Positions 18,705-27,431 of a stretch of DNA of 64,000 nt are shown in pieces. Below the pieces are notes generated by a model that was not told where the DNA came from, did not search any database, and saw nothing but the letters and a program-made list of their open reading frames with translations. A program made the position numbers and the translations under genes. This DNA comes from Paracoccus marinaquae (lineage in GTDB: Bacteria > Pseudomonadota > Alphaproteobacteria > Rhodobacterales > Rhodobacteraceae): positions 25,948 through 89,947 of the forward strand of contig NZ_JAHKNG010000014.1 in NCBI RefSeq assembly GCF_018860165.1, in the 5' to 3' direction. Position 1 is the stretch's first letter, and each line of letters begins with the position of its first letter.

Positions 18705-20219
18705 TCAGCCACCAGAGACGAAAGCCAGGCGATAGCTGATGGCTTCCGCCAGATGCGGTACGCGGACGGTCTCGGACCCCTCCAGATCCGCGATGCTGCG
18801 CGCCGTGCGCAGGATGCGGTGATAGCCGCGTGCCGTCAGGCCGAGGCGATCGGCGGCCTTCACGATCAGGGCGCGACCCTCGCTGTCGGGGGCTGCGATC
18901 TCGTCCAGCAGGCTGCCGGAGGCATCGGCATTGGCGCGGATCCGGGGCGTGTCCCTGAACCGGCGGCGCTGGATCTCGCGGGCTGCGGCGACGCGGGCGG
19001 CGATCCGGGCCGAACTTTCGCCCGCAGGCGGCAGTTCAAGGTCCGTGAAGCTGACCGCCGGCACTTCGAGGCGCAGGTCGAACCGGTCCATCAGCGGCCC
19101 CGAGATCCTGCCCATGTAGTCGGCGCCGCAATTCGGTGCCCGGGAACAGGCCTGCGCGGCGTCGGCCAGATGGCCGCAGCGGCAGGGATTGGCCGCCGCG
19201 ATCAGCAGGAAGCGGCAGGGATAGCGGATATGGGCATTGGCGCGGGCCACCACGACCTCGCCCGTCTCGATCGGCTGGCGCAGGGTTTCCAGCACCTGCC
19301 GGGGAAATTCGGGAAACTCGTCCATGAACAGCACGCCGTTATGGGCAAGGCTGATCTGCCCGGGTCTGGCGCCGCGCCCGCCGCCGACGATGGCCGCCAT
19401 CGAGGCGGTGTGATGCGGCTCGCAGAAGGGCGCGCGGCGCGAGATGCCGCCATCCTCCAGCGTCCCGGCCAGCGAATGGATCATCGAGGTTTCCAGCGCC
19501 TCGACCGGAGTCAGCGGCGGCATCAGCCCGGGCAGGCGCGCCGCCAGCATGGATTTGCCGGCGCCGGGCGGGCCGACCATCAGCAGGTGGTGCCGGCCCG
19601 CCGCGGCGATTTCCAGGGCGCGTTTGGCGCGTTCCTGCCCCCTGACCTCGGACAGGCAACCGCTGGCCGGCGCGTCGCCGATCATGCCGGGCGCGGCGCG
19701 GGAGAGCGGGCTGCGGTCGGTCAGGTGATCGACCACCTCGCGCAGGCTGGCCGGGGCGATGACGGGAACGGCATCGACCCATGCCGCCTCGGGTCCGCAG
19801 GCTTTCGGACAGATCAGCGCGCGATCATCCTCGGCCGCGGCCATGGCGGCGGGCAGGCCGCCCGCGACTGCGACCAGCCGGCCGTCAAGCGCCAGTTCGC
19901 CCAGGCAGACACAGCGGGACAGTTCCTCGGCCGGGATGATCTCCAGCGCCGCCAGCACCGCCAGCGCGATGGGCAGGTCGAAATGCGACCCCTCCTTCGG
20001 CAGATCGGCCGGCGACAGGTTGACCGTCAGGCGCTTGTTCGGCAGGGCGATGGACAGTGCGGCGAAGGCCGCCTTCACCCGCTCGCGCGCCTCGCTGACC
20101 GCCTTGTCGGGCAGGCCGACGATGGCGAATCCCGGCAGGCCGGGCGAGGCCGCGCATTGCACCTCGACCAGCCGTGCCTCGATGCCCTCGAAGGCGACCG
20201 AATAGGCGATCGCGGCCAT
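18705..20219 (-). CDS. comM: ComM/YifB family Mg-chelatase-like AAA+ ATPase
   Basis: A 504-residue protein with an N-terminal Lon-like substrate domain (about 1-165; PGFAIVGLPDKAV) and an AAA+ module with Walker A GPPGAGKSML, Walker B VLFMDEFPEF and a C-terminal Mg-chelatase region that carries Cys residues (NPCRCGHLADAAQACSRAPNC). In natural competence ComM is a helicase that promotes branch migration during integration of transformed DNA. I prefer the start at 20219 (MAAIAYSVAFEG), after AGGGGA; an ATG five codons upstream is possible. A full TTAA-N7-TTAA box lies 45 bp upstream, which suggests CtrA control together with competence or gene-transfer-agent uptake genes. Confidence 0.93.
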   Translation of the reverse strand: MAAIAYSVAFEGIEARLVEVQCAASPGLPGFAIVGLPDKAVSEARERVKAAFAALSIALPNKRLTVNLSPADLPKEGSHFDLPIALAVLAALEIIPAEELSRCVCLGELALDGRLVAVAGGLPAAMAAAEDDRALICPKACGPEAAWVDAVPVIAPASLREVVDHLTDRSPLSRAAPGMIGDAPASGCLSEVRGQERAKRALEIAAAGRHHLLMVGPPGAGKSMLAARLPGLMPPLTPVEALETSMIHSLAGTLEDGGISRRAPFCEPHHTASMAAIVGGGRGARPGQISLAHNGVLFMDEFPEFPRQVLETLRQPIETGEVVVARANAHIRYPCRFLLIAAANPCRCGHLADAAQACSRAPNCGADYMGRISGPLMDRFDLRLEVPAVSFTDLELPPAGESSARIAARVAAAREIQRRRFRDTPRIRANADASGSLLDEIAAPDSEGRALIVKAADRLGLTARGYHRILRTARSIADLEGSETVRVPHLAEAISYRLAFVSGG

Positions 20220-20263
20220 TGCGTCCCCTGTCATATCCCTGCCGCTGTCTAGCGCGACCCTGT

Positions 20264-20278
20264 TTAAGGAAGGGTTAA
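20264..20278. promoter_or_regulatory. CtrA-type box TTAA-N7-TTAA
   Basis: TTAA at 20264-20267 and TTAA at 20275-20278 are separated by exactly seven bases, the full consensus of the alphaproteobacterial cell-cycle regulator CtrA. The box lies in the divergent region between the comM-like gene (45 bp away) and coaBC (66 bp away). Confidence 0.65.
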
Positions 20279-20343
20279 CCGGACCGCTTCCTTGCGGCAC
20301 GAGGGCGGCAGGGCTATCTGTCGGTCAGTTTCCGGGGGACGAG

Positions 20344-21588
20344 ATGAACGGCAAGCGCATCCTACTGATCATCGGCGGGGGTATCGCCGCCTACAAGATC
20401 CCGCAGCTGATCCGGCTGATCCGGGCCGAGGGCATGGCGGTGACGCCGGTGCTGACCCGTGCAGGGGCCGAGTTCACGACGGCGATGACCGTCTCGGTTC
20501 TGGCTGGCGAGGCCGCGCATGAGGGGCTGTTCGATATCGCCGCCGAAGCCGAGATCGGTCATATCCAGCTGTCGCGTGCAGCCGATCTGGTGGTCGTGGC
20601 CCCGGCCACGGGCGACCTGATGGCGAAGATGGCCCACGGGCTGGCCGACGATCTGGCCTCGACCCTGCTTCTGGCCACCGACAAGCGGGTGCTGATCGCG
20701 CCGGCGATGAATGTGCGGATGTGGCAGCACCCCGCCACGCAGCGCAATCTGGCGGAGCTGCGGGCCGACGGCATCCTGACGGTCGGGCCGGATGAGGGCG
20801 ACATGGCCTGCGGTGAATACGGGCCGGGCCGCATGGCCGAGCCCGAGGCGATCCTGCGGGCCATTCGTTCGGCGCTGTTGCCGGTCGCGGTCGGCGAGCC
20901 GCTGAAGCTGCTGCCCGAGGCGAAGGTGATGCAGGGGCCGCTGGCAGAGCGGCATGTGATCGTGACCTCGGGGCCGACGCATGAGCCGATTGATCCGGTG
21001 CGTTATATCGCCAATCGTTCCTCGGGGGCGCAGGGGGCGGCGATTGCGGCGGCGCTGCGCGATCTGGGCGCGCGGGTCAGTTTCGTCACCGGCCCGGCAA
21101 CGGTCCCGCCGCCCGATGGAGTCGAGGTGATCCGGGTCGAGACCGCGCGCGAGATGCGCGATGCCGTCGATGCGGCGCTGCCGGCGGATGCGGCGGTGAT
21201 GGCGGCAGCAGTAGCCGACTGGCGGGTGACCAACGCCGCCCAGAAGAAGATGAAGAAGGACGCTTCGGGCAAACCCCCGGCCCTCGAGATGACCGAGAAC
21301 CCCGATATTCTGGCCTGGATCAGCGGGCTGAAGAAGCGCCGGCCCGGGCTGGTCGTGGGCTTTGCCGCCGAAACCAATGACGTGATCGAGAACGCGACCG
21401 CCAAGCGTCTGCGCAAGGGCTGCGACTGGATCGTGGCGAATGATGTCAGCCCCGAAACCGGGATCATGGGCGGGGCCGAGAATGCGGTTACCGTGATCCG
21501 CGAGGACGGGGCCGAGGACTGGCCACGCATGGGCAAGGAGGCGGTGGCACGGCGTCTGGCCGAGGCGATTGCCGGGGCGATCGGATGA
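20344..21588 (+). CDS. coaBC: bifunctional phosphopantothenoylcysteine decarboxylase/phosphopantothenate-cysteine ligase
   Basis: A 414-residue enzyme for two steps of coenzyme A synthesis. The N-terminal CoaC flavoprotein domain (about 1-190) has GGGIAAYKIPQLIR, the decarboxylase catalytic His in IGHIQLSRAAD, and PAMNVRMWQHPA. The C-terminal CoaB domain (about 195-414) has TSGPTHEPIDPVRYIANRSS and the ligase segment AAAVADWRV followed by KMKKD. The 3' end overlaps the cysteine desulfurase start by four bases (ATGA). The pathway link is cysteine, used by CoaB and consumed by the next gene's product. Confidence 0.95.
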   Translation: MNGKRILLIIGGGIAAYKIPQLIRLIRAEGMAVTPVLTRAGAEFTTAMTVSVLAGEAAHEGLFDIAAEAEIGHIQLSRAADLVVVAPATGDLMAKMAHGLADDLASTLLLATDKRVLIAPAMNVRMWQHPATQRNLAELRADGILTVGPDEGDMACGEYGPGRMAEPEAILRAIRSALLPVAVGEPLKLLPEAKVMQGPLAERHVIVTSGPTHEPIDPVRYIANRSSGAQGAAIAAALRDLGARVSFVTGPATVPPPDGVEVIRVETAREMRDAVDAALPADAAVMAAAVADWRVTNAAQKKMKKDASGKPPALEMTENPDILAWISGLKKRRPGLVVGFAAETNDVIENATAKRLRKGCDWIVANDVSPETGIMGGAENAVTVIREDGAEDWPRMGKEAVARRLAEAIAGAIG

Positions 21589-22628
21589 ACCGGCAGTATC
21601 TGGACTGGAACGCCACCACGCCGCTGCGCGCGGAGGCAAGGGCCGCGATGGTCGAGGCGATGGAGGTTTCGGGCAACCCCTCCTCGGTCCACAGCGAGGG
21701 CCGCGCCGCCAAGATGCTGCTGGAACGAGCGCGCGAGCAGGTGGCGGTGGCGTTGGGGGCCGAGGGCGCGGATCTGGTCTTCACCTCGGGCGCGACCGAG
21801 GCGGCGGCGATGGTGCTGGCCGGGCGGGGCATCCATTGCGCGCCGGTCGAGCACAGCGCGGTCAAGGCCTGGTGCCAGCAGGATCTGGCGGTCGATGGCG
21901 ATGGCATCGTGACCGTGCCCGACCCGGCGCGGGCCAGCCTGCAACTGGCCAATAACGAGACGGGCGTGATTCAGGTGCTGCCCGAGGACCTGGCCTCCAG
22001 CGACCTGACGCAGGCCTTCGGCAAGGTGCCCTTTGCCTTCAACTGGCTGGGGATCACCGCCGGTTTCGTCTCGGCGCACAAACTGGGCGGCCCCAAGGGC
22101 GTGGGCGCGCTGGTGCTGCGCAAGGGCACCGATAGCGAGGCGCTGATCCGCGGCGGCGGGCAAGAGCAGGGCCGCCGCGGCGGGACCGAGAACCTGATCG
22201 GGATTGCCGGTTTTGCCGCCGCCGCCATGACCGCGCAGCGCGATCTCGAGGCAGGGCTGTGGGGCGAGGTCGCCGAACGGCGCGACAGGCTTGAGGCCCG
22301 CCTGCTGGCCGCCGCGCCCGAGGCGGTGATCGCCGGAAAGGGCGCCCGGCGCTTGCCGAACACGACCTGCCTTCTTACATCGGGGTGGAAGGGCGAAACG
22401 CAGGTCATGCAGATGGATCTGGCGGGGTTTGCGATTTCCGCAGGCTCGGCCTGTTCGTCGGGCAAGGTTCGGGCCAGTGGCGCGCTTCAGGCAATGGGTT
22501 ATGACGATCAGCAGGCGCAATCGGCGATCCGCATTTCGATAAGCCCGGCTTTGGGCGACGATCAGATGAACCGATTTGCGGATGCATGGGAAAAGGCGTA
22601 TTCACGCTGGCGCGACAGGAATGGCTAG
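21585..22628 (+). CDS. cysteine desulfurase, IscS/NifS family (short form), first gene of the suf operon
   Basis: A 347-residue PLP-dependent aminotransferase-fold enzyme predicted to release sulfur from cysteine as a persulfide. The PLP lysine is in SAHKLGGPKG, the pyridine-binding Asp and Gln in SDLTQAFGK, and the sulfur-accepting Cys in SAGSACSSGKV near the C-terminus. At 347 residues it is about 50 shorter than IscS, mostly between the substrate-binding loop and the PLP Lys. In related genomes a desulfurase of this kind sits at the head of the suf operon, usually behind an Rrf2/IscR-type regulator gene; none is present here and the gene overlaps coaBC instead. sufB follows after 30 bp. 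Confidence 0.9.
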   Translation: MNRQYLDWNATTPLRAEARAAMVEAMEVSGNPSSVHSEGRAAKMLLERAREQVAVALGAEGADLVFTSGATEAAAMVLAGRGIHCAPVEHSAVKAWCQQDLAVDGDGIVTVPDPARASLQLANNETGVIQVLPEDLASSDLTQAFGKVPFAFNWLGITAGFVSAHKLGGPKGVGALVLRKGTDSEALIRGGGQEQGRRGGTENLIGIAGFAAAAMTAQRDLEAGLWGEVAERRDRLEARLLAAAPEAVIAGKGARRLPNTTCLLTSGWKGETQVMQMDLAGFAISAGSACSSGKVRASGALQAMGYDDQQAQSAIRISISPALGDDQMNRFADAWEKAYSRWRDRNG

Positions 22629-22658
22629 GCGATTGCCCGGCCCGAGGAAGGACGAGAC

Positions 22659-24179
22659 ATGACGGAGATCACCGATCTTGACGTTCGCGACGGAGTCGAC
22701 CGTGAAACGGTCGAGACCGTGCAGAACATGGGCAGCTATAAATATGGCTGGAATACCGAGATCGAGATGGATTTCGCCCCGAAGGGGGTGAACGAGGATA
22801 TTGTCCGTCTGATCTCGCAGAAGAACGAGGAACCGGAATGGATGACCGAATGGCGGCTGGATGCCTATCGCCGCTGGGTCACCATGTCCGAGCCGCGTTG
22901 GGCGATGCTGAACTATCCCGATATCGACTATCAGGACCAGTATTACTATGCTCGTCCCAAGAGCATGGAAGTGAAGCCCAAGTCCTTGGACGAGGTGGAT
23001 CCGACGCTTCTGGCGACCTATGAAAAGCTGGGCATCCCGCTGAAGGAGCAGATGATCCTGGCCGGCGTCGAGGGCGCCGAGGAAACCCCCGCCGAAGCCC
23101 GCAAGGTGGCGGTGGACGCGGTATTCGACAGCGTCAGCCTTGGCACCACGTTCAAGGATGAACTGGCCAAGGCCGGGGTGATCTTCTGCCCGATTTCCGA
23201 GGCGATTCGCGAACATCCGGAACTGGTGAAGAAATATCTGGGCAGCGTCGTGCCGCAATCGGACAATTTCTTCGCCACGCTGAACAGCGCCGTGTTTTCC
23301 GACGGCAGCTTCGTCTATGTGCCGCCGGGGGTGCGCTGCCCGATGGAGCTGTCGACCTATTTCCGCATCAACGCGGAAAATACCGGCCAGTTCGAGCGTA
23401 CGCTGATCATCGCCGACAAGGGCTCTTACGTCAGCTATCTGGAAGGCTGCACCGCGCCCAAGCGCGACACGCATCAGCTGCATGCCGCAGTGGTCGAGAT
23501 CGTCATCCTGGAGGATGCCGAGGTCAAGTATTCGACCGTCCAGAACTGGTATCCGGGCGACGAGGAAGGCAAGGGCGGCATCTACAACTTCGTCACCAAG
23601 CGCGCCGATTGCCGCGAGGCCCGCGCCAAGGTGATGTGGACGCAGGTCGAGACCGGCAGCGCCATCACCTGGAAATACCCGTCCTGCATCCTGCGCGGCG
23701 AAGAGGCGCAGGGCGAGTTCTATTCGATCGCCATCGCCAACAACTTCCAGCAGGCCGATACCGGGACCAAGATGATCCATCTGGGCCGGAACACGCGCTC
23801 GCGCATCGTGTCCAAGGGGATTTCTGCCGGGCAGGCGCAGAACACCTATCGCGGGCTTGTGTCGATGCATCCGCGCGCGACCAACAGCCGCAACTATACG
23901 CAATGCGACAGCCTGCTGATCGGCGATAAATGCGGCGCGCATACCGTGCCCTATATCGAGGTCAAGAATACCTCGAGCCGGGTCGAGCACGAGGCGACGA
24001 CCAGCAAGGTCGATGATGACCAGCTGTTCTATTGCCGCTCGCGCGGGATGGACGAGGAAGAGGCGGTGGCGCTGGTCGTCAACGGCTTCTGCCGCGAGGT
24101 GCTGCAGGCGCTGCCGATGGAATTTGCCATGGAGGCGCAGTCGCTGGTGGCGATTTCGCTGGAAGGCTCGGTTGGTTAA
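22659..24179 (+). CDS. sufB: Fe-S cluster assembly scaffold SufB
   Basis: A 506-residue core subunit of the SufBCD scaffold. Segments conserved in SufB include [13 protein letters not shown], the [20 protein letters not shown] stretch, [40 protein letters not shown] and [21 protein letters not shown], along with the C-terminal Cys/Glu/His residues thought to bind the nascent cluster. The length is typical. The ATG follows AAGGACGAGAC. It is separated from sufC by 78 bp containing strong hairpins. Confidence 0.97.
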   Translation: MTEITDLDVRDGVDRETVETVQNMGSYKYGWNTEIEMDFAPKGVNEDIVRLISQKNEEPEWMTEWRLDAYRRWVTMSEPRWAMLNYPDIDYQDQYYYARPKSMEVKPKSLDEVDPTLLATYEKLGIPLKEQMILAGVEGAEETPAEARKVAVDAVFDSVSLGTTFKDELAKAGVIFCPISEAIREHPELVKKYLGSVVPQSDNFFATLNSAVFSDGSFVYVPPGVRCPMELSTYFRINAENTGQFERTLIIADKGSYVSYLEGCTAPKRDTHQLHAAVVEIVILEDAEVKYSTVQNWYPGDEEGKGGIYNFVTKRADCREARAKVMWTQVETGSAITWKYPSCILRGEEAQGEFYSIAIANNFQQADTGTKMIHLGRNTRSRIVSKGISAGQAQNTYRGLVSMHPRATNSRNYTQCDSLLIGDKCGAHTVPYIEVKNTSSRVEHEATTSKVDDDQLFYCRSRGMDEEEAVALVVNGFCREVLQALPMEFAMEAQSLVAISLEGSVG

Positions 24180-24180
24180 G

Positions 24181-24244
24181 GCGCCCGGCTCGGGCGCGGG
24201 ATGACATGATGATGGTGCCGGGCTGCGGCACCGCTGCCACCATC
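24181..24244 (+). other. tandem and alternative hairpins between sufB and sufC
   Basis: GCGCCCG (24181-24187) pairs with CGGGCGC (24191-24197). GGTGCCG (24214-24220) pairs with CGGCACC (24226-24232). GATGGTG (24211-24217) can instead pair with CACCATC (24238-24244), enclosing the second hairpin. The structures end 13 bases before the sufC start. They could set relative sufB and sufC mRNA levels by processing or partial termination; this is inference. Confidence 0.6.
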
Positions 24245-24257
24245 TGATGAGGTAAAA

Positions 24258-25013
24258 ATGCTTAAGATCAACAATCTGCACGTCAAGCTCGAGGAAGAAG
24301 ACAAGCAGATCCTCAATGGCCTCAGCCTTGAGGTGCCGGCCGGCCAGGTCCATGCGATCATGGGGCCGAACGGCTCGGGCAAGTCCACGCTGTCCTATGT
24401 GCTGTCGGGCCGCGACGGCTATGAGGTGACCGAGGGCGGGGCCACGCTGGACGGCCGCGACCTGCTGGCGATGGAGCCCGAGGAACGTGCGGCGGCGGGC
24501 CTGTTCCTGGCCTTCCAGTATCCGGTCGAGATCCCGGGCGTCGGCAACATGACCTTCCTGCGCACCGCCGTGAACGCGCAGCGCAAGGCGCGCGGCGAGG
24601 AGGAACTGTCCTCGGGCGAGTTCCTGAAACTGGTCCGGGCCAAGGCCAAGGACCTGCAGATCGACGCCGACATGCTGAAGCGTCCGGTCAATGTCGGATT
24701 CTCGGGCGGCGAGAAGAAACGCAACGAGATCCTGCAGATGGCCATGCTGGAGCCGCGCATGTGCATCATGGACGAGACCGATTCGGGCCTTGATGTCGAT
24801 GCCATGCGGCTGGTGGCCGACGGGGTGAACGCGCTGCGCTCGGCCGATCGCAGCTTTCTGGTCATCACCCATTATCAGCGCCTGCTGAACCATATCCAGC
24901 CGGATGTGGTCCATATCCTGTCGAATGGCCGCATCATCAAGACCGGCGGGCCGGAACTGGCCCTGCAGGTCGAGGAAGAGGGCTATGGCGACATCCTGTC
25001 GGAGGCCGGCTGA
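24258..25013 (+). CDS. sufC: Fe-S cluster assembly ATPase SufC
   Basis: A 251-residue ABC-type ATPase that drives conformational change of SufB-SufD. Walker A is MGPNGSGKSTLSY (about residues 36-48), the ABC signature is FSGGEKKRNEI, and Walker B is CIMDETDSGLD with the typical SufC Asp/Glu arrangement. The start at 24258 follows ATGAGGTAAAA. The stop overlaps the sufD ATG by one base. Confidence 0.97.
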   Translation: MLKINNLHVKLEEEDKQILNGLSLEVPAGQVHAIMGPNGSGKSTLSYVLSGRDGYEVTEGGATLDGRDLLAMEPEERAAAGLFLAFQYPVEIPGVGNMTFLRTAVNAQRKARGEEELSSGEFLKLVRAKAKDLQIDADMLKRPVNVGFSGGEKKRNEILQMAMLEPRMCIMDETDSGLDVDAMRLVADGVNALRSADRSFLVITHYQRLLNHIQPDVVHILSNGRIIKTGGPELALQVEEEGYGDILSEAG

Positions 25014-26359
25014 TGTCGCAGGTTGCCGTTCAGACCAAGGATGCGACGCCGCAGCAGAGCGTCGGCGCGCCGAAACCGGCTGACGCGCTTCAGGCCCGGC
25101 TTGACGCGCTGACCCTGCCGAAGGGCGGCTTTACCGCCGCCGCCCGCGCCGATGCGTTGGTCCGGCTGCGCGGCATGGGGCTGCCGGGGCCGCGCGACGA
25201 ATACTGGCGCTATACCGACCCGCGTCCCTTCAACGCGGCGCAACCGCAGCCCATTCCCATCGCCGCGAAATCGCCCGATTCGCCGCTGTTCACGGATCTT
25301 GACCGGCTGGTGCTGATCTTCGTCGATGGCGTTTTCGATGCGGCAGCCTCGGATGACCTGTCGCTGGCGGGGCTGGAGATCGGGACGCTGGCGCAGGCCG
25401 ATATGCAGCCCGATCACTGGGCCAGGGGCCTTTACGGCACTTTGGAGACCGCCGGCCAGAAGCCGGTCAGCCGGCCCTTCGCGGCGCTGAATACGGCGGC
25501 CGCGCGGGACGGTGTGCTGATCCGGGTGACGGGAAAGCCGGCAAAGCCCGTGCATATCCTGCATCGCCGCGCCTCGGAGAGTGCCGATGTCATCTGGCAT
25601 CACGTCATCCGCGTGGAAGAGGGCGCGGAACTGACCCTGCTGGAAACCGGCATGGTTGGCGCGCGCTCGAACGGTGTGCTCGAGGTCGATCTGGCGAAGG
25701 GTGCGAAACTGCACCACATCACCGCCAAGCGGGCTGGCCACCAGAAGCTGGGCATCTCGCATCTGTTCGCGCGGGTCGAGGCCGAGGCGCAGCTGAAAAG
25801 CTTTGCGCTGTCGGTCAATGGTACGCTGATGCGCCATGAGGGCGTGATCGAGATCGTCGGCGATGACGCGGTGGCCCATATCGCCGCCGCCGTTCTGGGC
25901 GATGGCGACAAGGGGCCGTTCCATCACGACGATACCGTCTTCATCACCCATGCCGCCGAGAATTGCGAAAGCCGGCAGGTTTTCAAGAAGGTGCTGAAGA
26001 ACGGTGCCGAGGGCGTGTTTCAGGGCAAGATCCTGGTGAAGCAGGGTGCGCAGAAGACCGATGGCTACCAGATCAGCCAGGCGCTGCTGCTGGACGAACG
26101 CAGCCAGTTCCTGGCCAAGCCCGAACTGGAAATCTATGCCGATGACGTGAAATGCTCGCATGGATCGACCACCGGCGCGCTGGACGAGACGGCGCTGTTC
26201 TACCTGCGCTCGCGCGGGGTGCCGAAGGACCGCGCCATCGTGTTCCTGGTCCTGTCCTTCCTCGCCGACGCGCTGGAAGAGATCGAGGACGAGGTGCTGC
26301 GCGGCCAGATCAACGATCGGTTGGAAGCTTGGCTGACCCGACGCGCCAACAGTCAGTGA
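25013..26359 (+). CDS. sufD: Fe-S cluster assembly protein SufD
   Basis: A 448-residue partner of SufB in the SufBCD scaffold with the shared beta-helix core. Recognisable segments are RDEYWRYTDPRPFN in the N-terminal helical region, VFQGKILVKQGAQKTDGYQ, LLLDERSQFLAKPELEIYAD, and VKCSHGSTTGALDETALFY with the conserved Cys-x-His near the C-terminus. The N-terminal 20 residues are variable. The 3' end overlaps the next membrane-protein gene by four bases (GTGA). Confidence 0.96.
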   Translation: MSQVAVQTKDATPQQSVGAPKPADALQARLDALTLPKGGFTAAARADALVRLRGMGLPGPRDEYWRYTDPRPFNAAQPQPIPIAAKSPDSPLFTDLDRLVLIFVDGVFDAAASDDLSLAGLEIGTLAQADMQPDHWARGLYGTLETAGQKPVSRPFAALNTAAARDGVLIRVTGKPAKPVHILHRRASESADVIWHHVIRVEEGAELTLLETGMVGARSNGVLEVDLAKGAKLHHITAKRAGHQKLGISHLFARVEAEAQLKSFALSVNGTLMRHEGVIEIVGDDAVAHIAAAVLGDGDKGPFHHDDTVFITHAAENCESRQVFKKVLKNGAEGVFQGKILVKQGAQKTDGYQISQALLLDERSQFLAKPELEIYADDVKCSHGSTTGALDETALFYLRSRGVPKDRAIVFLVLSFLADALEEIEDEVLRGQINDRLEAWLTRRANSQ

Positions 26360-26844
26360 GACGCGGCGGCATCCTGCCGCGTATCCTGCAAAGCTGGTGG
26401 GCTCCGCGCGAAGTGGTGCGGGGCCTTTCGGCCATGCCCGAGGCGGGCAAGCTGGTCCTGCTGATGGCGGCCATGCTGATCTTCCTGATCGCGCAGGCGC
26501 CGCTGCACGCCCGCGAGGCTCAGTTGGATCCAAGCGTCCCTCTTGAGGGGCGGATGGGCGGCGCGCTGCTGGCGGTGATCTTCATCATGCCGCTTCTGGC
26601 CTATGGGTTGGCCTCGCTGGTGGCACTGTTGTCGCGGCTGACGCCGTGGCGGCTGCGCCCCGAGGATTCGCGGCTGGCCCTGTTCTGGGCGCTGCTGGCG
26701 GTGGCGCCGGCGATGCTGTTGTGGGGCATGGTCGCGGGGCTGGTCGGGCCGGGTGCGGCACAAATCCTGACGCAAGGCCTGGTCGGCATCGGTTTCGTGG
26801 TGATCTGGGCCGCCGGTATCGCGGCACTGGCGAGGAAAGTATGA
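26356..26844 (+). CDS. YIP1-like membrane protein (first of two in the suf operon)
   Basis: A 162-residue protein with four predicted membrane helices. I place the start at the GTG at 26356, where GTGA overlaps the sufD stop; no ATG in the frame fits better, and the frame upstream is a sufD shadow. The N-terminus is amphipathic and contains a Trp-Trp pair (LQSWWAPREVVRGL), resembling the N-terminal segment of YIP1-domain proteins. Its stop overlaps the next, clearer YIP1 gene by four bases. No catalytic residues are visible. Membrane proteins of this kind occur between sufD and sufS in related alphaproteobacteria, but no function is established. Confidence 0.82.
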   Translation: MRRGGILPRILQSWWAPREVVRGLSAMPEAGKLVLLMAAMLIFLIAQAPLHAREAQLDPSVPLEGRMGGALLAVIFIMPLLAYGLASLVALLSRLTPWRLRPEDSRLALFWALLAVAPAMLLWGMVAGLVGPGAAQILTQGLVGIGFVVIWAAGIAALARKV

Positions 26845-27431
26845 GTTCCGACGATCTACAGGCGCTGGTTGGCCTGACATTCCGTAACCCCGAGGCGGCG
26901 GCGAAATCGCTGATCGCTGCGGGCTGGCCGATCACGGCGCGCTGGATGGCGCTGCTGCTGGCGGTCTCGGTTTCGGCCATGCTGGCCTGGATCTCGGCGC
27001 AGATGTTTCCGCTGCCCGAAGGCGAGGCCCCGATCCTGTCGCTGACCGCGCAGCCCATGGCGATGGCGGGGATGCAACTTGTCGCGGTGGTTCTGGCGGC
27101 CGCGCTGATGGCAGGTGTCGGGCGGCTGTTCGGCGGGCAGGGGCGGTTCGAGGACGCGCTGCTGCTGACCGTCTGGATCGAGGCAGTGTTGCTGATCGTG
27201 CAACTGGCGCAGGTGCTGCTGTCGGTGGTCATGCCGCCGCTGGCGGGGATCCTCGGGATGCTGGCCATCGCGCTGTTCTTGTGGCTGACGGTGCAGTTCA
27301 CCAAGGCGCTGCACGGGTTCCGCAGCGGCCCCAAGGTCTTTCTGGGTCTGGTCGCGACCGCCTTTCTTGCCGGTTTCGTCCTGTCCGTCCTTGCCGCGGC
27401 CTTCGGCCTGCTTCCGGAGATTTCGCAATGA
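26841..27431 (+). CDS. YIP1 family membrane protein
   Basis: A 196-residue protein with about five membrane helices. The N-terminus (LTFRNPEAAAKSLIAAG) is the short helical lead typical of bacterial YIP1 proteins, and the Phe-Gly-Gly-Gln-Gly-Arg-Phe-Glu-Asp segment follows the third helix. It overlaps its neighbours by four bases on both sides (ATGA at each junction), so it is firmly part of the suf transcript. YIP1 proteins in eukaryotes act in vesicle traffic; the bacterial role is unknown. Confidence 0.87.
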   Translation: MSSDDLQALVGLTFRNPEAAAKSLIAAGWPITARWMALLLAVSVSAMLAWISAQMFPLPEGEAPILSLTAQPMAMAGMQLVAVVLAAALMAGVGRLFGGQGRFEDALLLTVWIEAVLLIVQLAQVLLSVVMPPLAGILGMLAIALFLWLTVQFTKALHGFRSGPKVFLGLVATAFLAGFVLSVLAAAFGLLPEISQ

